A DNA stretch of 34,641 bases from Bacteroidota bacterium (GTDB taxonomy: Bacteria; Bacteroidota; Bacteroidia; B-17B0; Aurantibacillaceae). Below, in pieces: positions 30,963-34,641 of this stretch; the stretch's first letter is position 1, and every line of letters starts with the position of its first letter. The notes beneath the pieces were generated by a model that saw nothing but the letters and a program-made list of their open reading frames with translations, was not told the DNA's origin and made no database searches. Where the stretch lies: positions 1 to 34,641 of the forward strand of contig JABDCR010000029.1 of the NCBI GenBank assembly GCA_013288015.1, in the 5' to 3' direction. A program made the position numbers and the translations under genes.

Positions 30963-32269
30963 CCTCCTATGTTATAACAAAGGGTGTTTTCTACTCCGCC
31001 GGTATCGATTGTAAAAATAACAGCAGAAGCTGTACCTGTTGTATCTTTTCTTGGCGAGTAACTATTCATAACGGTGGCAGTTGTTGTAATAATGCTCAAT
31101 GTATAATCATTGCAATTACTTTTACCAAGGTTGTTAGTTTTTACTAAGTAAAAATCATTTTGCCCTGCACCAAAACTATTTGTGTTGGCGCCAATAATAT
31201 ATTGCCCATTACTATTTTGCAAAAGCGTTTGTACTGATGTAGTATGACCATTGCTTGTGTCGCCAAAGGCTTGGGTCCATTGAATGGTACCGCTTGAGTC
31301 TGTTTTGCAGATATAATTACTTTTTGCAAGCCCGCCTAAAAAAGCATAGCCACCATCGGTGGTTTGAATGACAGATACCCCTATCCCCAAATATTTTTTG
31401 CACCATTGAAAAGCCCCGACCGAATCAGTTTTAAAAAGAAAAGCATTTAAACTATTGTTACCAACAGTACTAGCACTGCCTGTAATAATAAAACCTTTAT
31501 CAGCTGTTTGTGTAAAAGAAGTTACGTACGAAACATATGGAATAATGAGAAAAGAATGTTCCCATTGCATGGTATCGGTAACTGCATTTATTTTGGCTAT
31601 ATAAATATGACTTGCCCTATCTAAATAACTATAGATGCTTGCCAACAAAACATAATTACCATCGCTAGTTTGCATAATTGAAGCGCCGTTATCGCTATTG
31701 TAACCACCGCTGCCATCGCCACTAAATGTTTTTGTCCATTGCAGAGCACCTAACGAATCGGTTTTAAAAACATATACATTACCGCTTGATGAAACACTAC
31801 TTGTGCCACCAATAACAATATATCCTTTATCGGCGGTTTGCTGAACATGTGTACCATTTTCACCAAACCTTCCATAACTTTTTACCCATTGTATAGTTCC
31901 ATCAGCTTTTATTTTAAGTAACATGGCTTTAACAATAACATTTGAATCTTGTGTATAACCGGTAATAATGTATCCGCCATCTGTGGTAGTGTTAATGTCT
32001 GCAGTCCCATCAAGATTTATTGTACCATATATTTTTGTCCATTGTAAAGTACCATTTGAATCGGTTTTGACCACAGAAATATTGTATTGTGACGTGGCAG
32101 TGTTGACAACTGTACCAGCCATTATATAACCTTTGTCGGCTGTTTTAATAAGCGCACCCATTATTTCATTGTTAGTAGTGCCATAAGTTTTTTGAAATGT
32201 AATTTGCGCACTTGTTTTTTCGGGTGTTAGATTTGTAAGGAATAAAAGAAGTAGTAAAAGTTTTTTCAT
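30722..32269 (-). CDS. T9SS cargo protein with seven-repeat propeller
   Basis: This 515-residue protein has a signal peptide ending near KTSAQ (about 21). Seven repeats of about 50 residues (core IQTTDGGY.(I/F)(L/T)GG, then FKTDSLGALQWTKTF) cover about 30-375 and probably fold as a seven-bladed propeller. A short linker is followed by a T9SS sorting domain from about 440 (IKIYPNPANNKITIDA, NLTNGVYFIQVQTNKN, KIIVQH). The next gene ends just 10 bases upstream in the same direction, and the terminal DNA is almost identical to that of its neighbour. It is a surface or secreted protein of unknown ligand. Confidence 0.85.
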   Translation of the reverse strand: MKKLLLLLLFLTNLTPEKTSAQITFQKTYGTTNNEIMGALIKTADKGYIMAGTVVNTATSQYNISVVKTDSNGTLQWTKIYGTINLDGTADINTTTDGGYIITGYTQDSNVIVKAMLLKIKADGTIQWVKSYGRFGENGTHVQQTADKGYIVIGGTSSVSSSGNVYVFKTDSLGALQWTKTFSGDGSGGYNSDNGASIMQTSDGNYVLLASIYSYLDRASHIYIAKINAVTDTMQWEHSFLIIPYVSYVTSFTQTADKGFIITGSASTVGNNSLNAFLFKTDSVGAFQWCKKYLGIGVSVIQTTDGGYAFLGGLAKSNYICKTDSSGTIQWTQAFGDTSNGHTTSVQTLLQNSNGQYIIGANTNSFGAGQNDFYLVKTNNLGKSNCNDYTLSIITTTATVMNSYSPRKDTTGTASAVIFTIDTGGVENTLCYNIGGISTYNTQNSTIKIYPNPANNKITIDATDVIDVKLFDVLGKQVTSTKTNDVDISNLTNGVYFIQVQTNKNIFTQKIIVQH

Positions 32270-32279
32270 GCTATAATTT

Positions 32280-33179
32280 TTAATGCTGCACTATAATTTT
32301 TTGCGTGGTAGTATTTTGTTTTGTTTGCACTTGTATAAAGTAAACGCCGTTGGTTAAGTTGCTTATATCAACATCGTTTGTTTTTGCGTTTGTTACTTCT
32401 TTGCCTAAAACATCAAACAGTTTTACATCAATAACATCGGTTGCATCAATTGTAATTTTATTGTTGGCGGGGTTGGGATAGATTTTAATTGTTGAATTTT
32501 GCGTGTTGTAGGTTGAGATGGCTGCAACTGCGCAGCCGTTAGTGTTGCCTGCTTGGCATAAAGGTTTTGTTAAATCTGATGAGTCCATCGCTGTTATATA
32601 ATTTGGCAAGCAAGTAAAAGGGTTATTATCTATGCTTAAATTATTAATATTATTGGAAAATGGTAGAAAACAAGATATATTATTATCACTACACCATAAA
32701 GTTCGAAGTGAATTTGGTAAAACCGGAAGGCTTGTTAGTAAATTATTAGTGCAATATAAAGTTTGAAGTGTATTAGGTAAAATCGGAAGATTTGTTATTT
32801 GGTTAACATCACAAACCAGAGTTATTAGAGAATCAGGTAGAACGGGGAGGCTTGTTAAATGATTAACTTGACAATATAAAACTTTAAGCGAATTAGATAA
32901 AGTTGGTAGATATCCTAAAGGATTATTGCTACAATCCAAGTTTATAAGAGAAGTAAAATATTGAATGCCATATATGTCTGAGATATTTTTCCCTGTTATG
33001 TTTATTGATGTTGTATACGAGGTAACATTATGACTACTAGTGTCAAGCTGGCTTCCATTCATTGCAGTCGGTACAATTGATTGCAAAAAGGCAGCAAAAT
33101 TTGCGTCGGGTATAGTAACAAATTGTGCTTTGGTTTTTGTAACACAAAACAGTAAGGAAAGAAGTAGGAGTTTTTTCAT
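32280..33179 (-). CDS. T9SS cargo protein with leucine-rich repeats
   Basis: This 299-residue protein has a signal peptide (about 1-18, KTKAQ) and an N-terminal VTIPDANFAAFLQSIVP segment common in Bacteroidota LRR proteins. Five leucine-rich repeats of 20-21 residues follow (about 75-195), such as LQTLYCTNNLLTSLPVLPNS, each with a conserved cysteine in the YC.(N/D)N.L strand. The T9SS sorting domain starts near 228 (IKIYPNPANNKITIDA...KIIVQH). LRR surfaces bind proteins, so an adhesion or recognition role is likely. The repeats share DNA similarity, which suggests expansion by duplication. Confidence 0.85.
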   Translation of the reverse strand: MKKLLLLSLLFCVTKTKAQFVTIPDANFAAFLQSIVPTAMNGSQLDTSSHNVTSYTTSINITGKNISDIYGIQYFTSLINLDCSNNPLGYLPTLSNSLKVLYCQVNHLTSLPVLPDSLITLVCDVNQITNLPILPNTLQTLYCTNNLLTSLPVLPNSLRTLWCSDNNISCFLPFSNNINNLSIDNNPFTCLPNYITAMDSSDLTKPLCQAGNTNGCAVAAISTYNTQNSTIKIYPNPANNKITIDATDVIDVKLFDVLGKEVTNAKTNDVDISNLTNGVYFIQVQTKQNTTTQKIIVQH

Positions 33180-33189
33180 GCTATAATTT

Positions 33190-34641
33190 TTAATGTTGCA
33201 CTATAATTTTTTGCGAATACATATTTTGTTTTGTTTGCACTTGTATAAGGTAAATGCCATCGTTAAAATTGCTTACATCTATTTGATTTGTTTTTGCGTT
33301 TGTTACTTGTTTGCCTAAAACATCAAACAGTTTTACCTCAACAACATCTGTAGCATCAATTATAATTTTATTGTTGGCGGGGTTGGGGTAGATGTTTATT
33401 GTGTTGTGGTTTGTATAATTTGCTATGCCCGCAGGACCTTGTGCGCGATAAACCTGTGCGGCAGTGTTGTATTGTGATGTATAAAAATTAGCGCAGTTTA
33501 AATAGTTGTAGTGTACGGTATCTGCCGGGTTAAAAGGTGATATGTTAGTTGCCGCAGTTGTGTAAACTAAAGGGCAAACCCAGCCGCTAAGGTTGTTATC
33601 GTAGTAACTTACATCGGATAAGTAATGAAAATAACATTGCCCTAAACCGGATGTTACATTGCTGGTTGGTGTTACAAGTTGATTACTGATGTCGTAAGAC
33701 TTCATATAAATATCGGGGTTTGAATTGTATAGATTATGTGTTTGATTTGAGTCGGAGTCTGCCCACGAATAAAATATTTTACCACCCGTAGTTGAACGAC
33801 TAACTTGTATGCGTGCGCCATAATTTGTACTCCAAGGATTAATAGGCGCCATAACAGAATCGGATTCAGGCACTGAAGATGTTTTTATAGAATCAACCAA
33901 AATGGTGTTCCAGGTTGTGCCATTGGTCATCATATCCCAAATGAGGGGATGATGTTTTTGATAATCCCAATGATAAATATTTTCGTATGCTGCTAAAGAA
34001 TCTAAACTACCTGTAACAAAATAATTGGCATTTGTAATAGCTGCTACCAGGTGTAATGTTCCGGTAGAATCTACCGTTACATCTATACCATGTTGTTCGT
34101 AAGGCATCATTCTTTTTGATTGATCGGGATGTAAGTAACCTATACTTTGCAGCATTTCGGGATGAGTTGTTGTCCAATCGAAACCGGGCAATATAGATGT
34201 GCCTGACCAGGTTGCACCGCCGTTGGTTGATTTATATACAATGGGAGTTAAAGAAGAATCGGCAGATGTGTTGCCATAGCTAGTTGCTAACCGCCCGATA
34301 AAAACAATATAACCTGTTTGCCCATCGGGCGAAAAAGCCATGCGTGTTATATCTCTATTTACATAACCTAAAGTGCCGACATAAAAATTTGGCATAATGC
34401 TATCGGCCGACCAAGTGAGGTTGCCACCTGAATATGCGGCTTTACCAATAAGAGCTCCTTTATTAGGCAAATAATCAATTGGGGCATATGTGGTATCTGA
34501 AAGAAGTGTACCACCTACAAAAATAGTGTTGCCAACTTGTTGCATATCGGTATTAGGACCACCAAAGAAGTTACCCATAGTCATGTTGCCAAAGGGTGCA
34601 TGGCCTGTGCGACAAAAACTGCTATCGTTTAGAGTTGAACT
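33190..34641 (-). CDS. T9SS cargo protein with BNR/Asp-box motif (5' end outside window)
   Basis: The frame stays open to the window end with at least 19 codons upstream of the first internal Met at 34584 (reading ...CRTGHAPFGN), so the N-terminus is missing. The visible part contains the BNR/Asp-box-like STNGGATWSG, then DVTVDSTGTLHLVAAI and RIQVSRSTTGGKIFYSWADSD, a sialidase-like beta-propeller pattern, and ends in a T9SS sorting domain (INIYPNPANNKIIIDA...KIIVQH). Catalytic residues are not identified, and it may be a non-enzymatic propeller. It is the most upstream of the four-gene T9SS run. Confidence 0.75.
   Translation of the reverse strand, partial: SSTLNDSSFCRTGHAPFGNMTMGNFFGGPNTDMQQVGNTIFVGGTLLSDTTYAPIDYLPNKGALIGKAAYSGGNLTWSADSIMPNFYVGTLGYVNRDITRMAFSPDGQTGYIVFIGRLATSYGNTSADSSLTPIVYKSTNGGATWSGTSILPGFDWTTTHPEMLQSIGYLHPDQSKRMMPYEQHGIDVTVDSTGTLHLVAAITNANYFVTGSLDSLAAYENIYHWDYQKHHPLIWDMMTNGTTWNTILVDSIKTSSVPESDSVMAPINPWSTNYGARIQVSRSTTGGKIFYSWADSDSNQTHNLYNSNPDIYMKSYDISNQLVTPTSNVTSGLGQCYFHYLSDVSYYDNNLSGWVCPLVYTTAATNISPFNPADTVHYNYLNCANFYTSQYNTAAQVYRAQGPAGIANYTNHNTINIYPNPANNKIIIDATDVVEVKLFDVLGKQVTNAKTNQIDVSNFNDGIYLIQVQTKQNMYSQKIIVQH

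Overview
The window looks like a chromosomal segment of a member of the Bacteroidota. The DNA is AT-rich. Many secreted proteins end in type IX secretion (T9SS) C-terminal sorting domains (a YPNP motif, a GVYFIQV-like strand and a basic end such as KIIVQH). There are few Shine-Dalgarno sites, and TAnnTTTG boxes of the Bacteroidota promoter type lie near several starts. The species cannot be named from the sequence. No rRNA, tRNA, CRISPR array, transposase or integrase was seen. No gene-free stretch exceeds about 255 bases.

Bases 1-10969 hold seven tandem plus-strand paralogues (the first cut by the window edge). Each has a signal peptide (not visible in the cut copy), a block of about 40-residue tetratricopeptide (TPR) repeats, a juxtamembrane coil, one membrane helix and a roughly 65-residue cytoplasmic coiled coil. 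The last motif is one that in Bacteroidota normally leads into a SpoIIE/PP2C phosphatase domain, but here every copy stops at that point. The array is interrupted at 6665-7851 by a minus-strand pair: a stand-alone response-regulator receiver and a metzincin-like lipoprotein protease. A decayed 3' end of an outer-membrane-protein gene lies beside this pair. The array looks like a family of receptor arms without effectors and is the strongest candidate here for an undescribed signalling system.

Bases 11042-17993 are minus-strand secreted proteins: a small lipoprotein, two T9SS cargo proteins (one of 1365 residues with BNR/Asp-box, PKD and adhesin-like modules) and a small secreted protein. Bases 18085-19740 form a tight operon of a DUF4406 protein, an outer-membrane barrel protein and a complete subclass B1 metallo-beta-lactamase. 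Bases 19961-27984 carry lipoproteins, an S24/LexA-like autorepressor with an operator-like promoter, barrel and propeller proteins, an OmpA-like lipoprotein and, on the plus strand, a duplicated 486-residue protein without a signal peptide. Bases 28092-29708 contain a SEFIR/TIR-type protein with small companions, which may be an antiphage locus. Bases 29851-34641 are four successive T9SS cargo genes whose last 70-80 codons are nearly the same DNA sequence.

A second theme is short repeats packed against stop codons. One family (10996, 19859, 29740) folds into a conserved hairpin plus a variable but still pairing arm. A second (20730, 21733, weakly 28061) shares a 40-base perfect core. All known copies lie immediately 3' of minus-strand genes in one orientation, which suggests 3'-UTR elements or REP-like mobile sequences.
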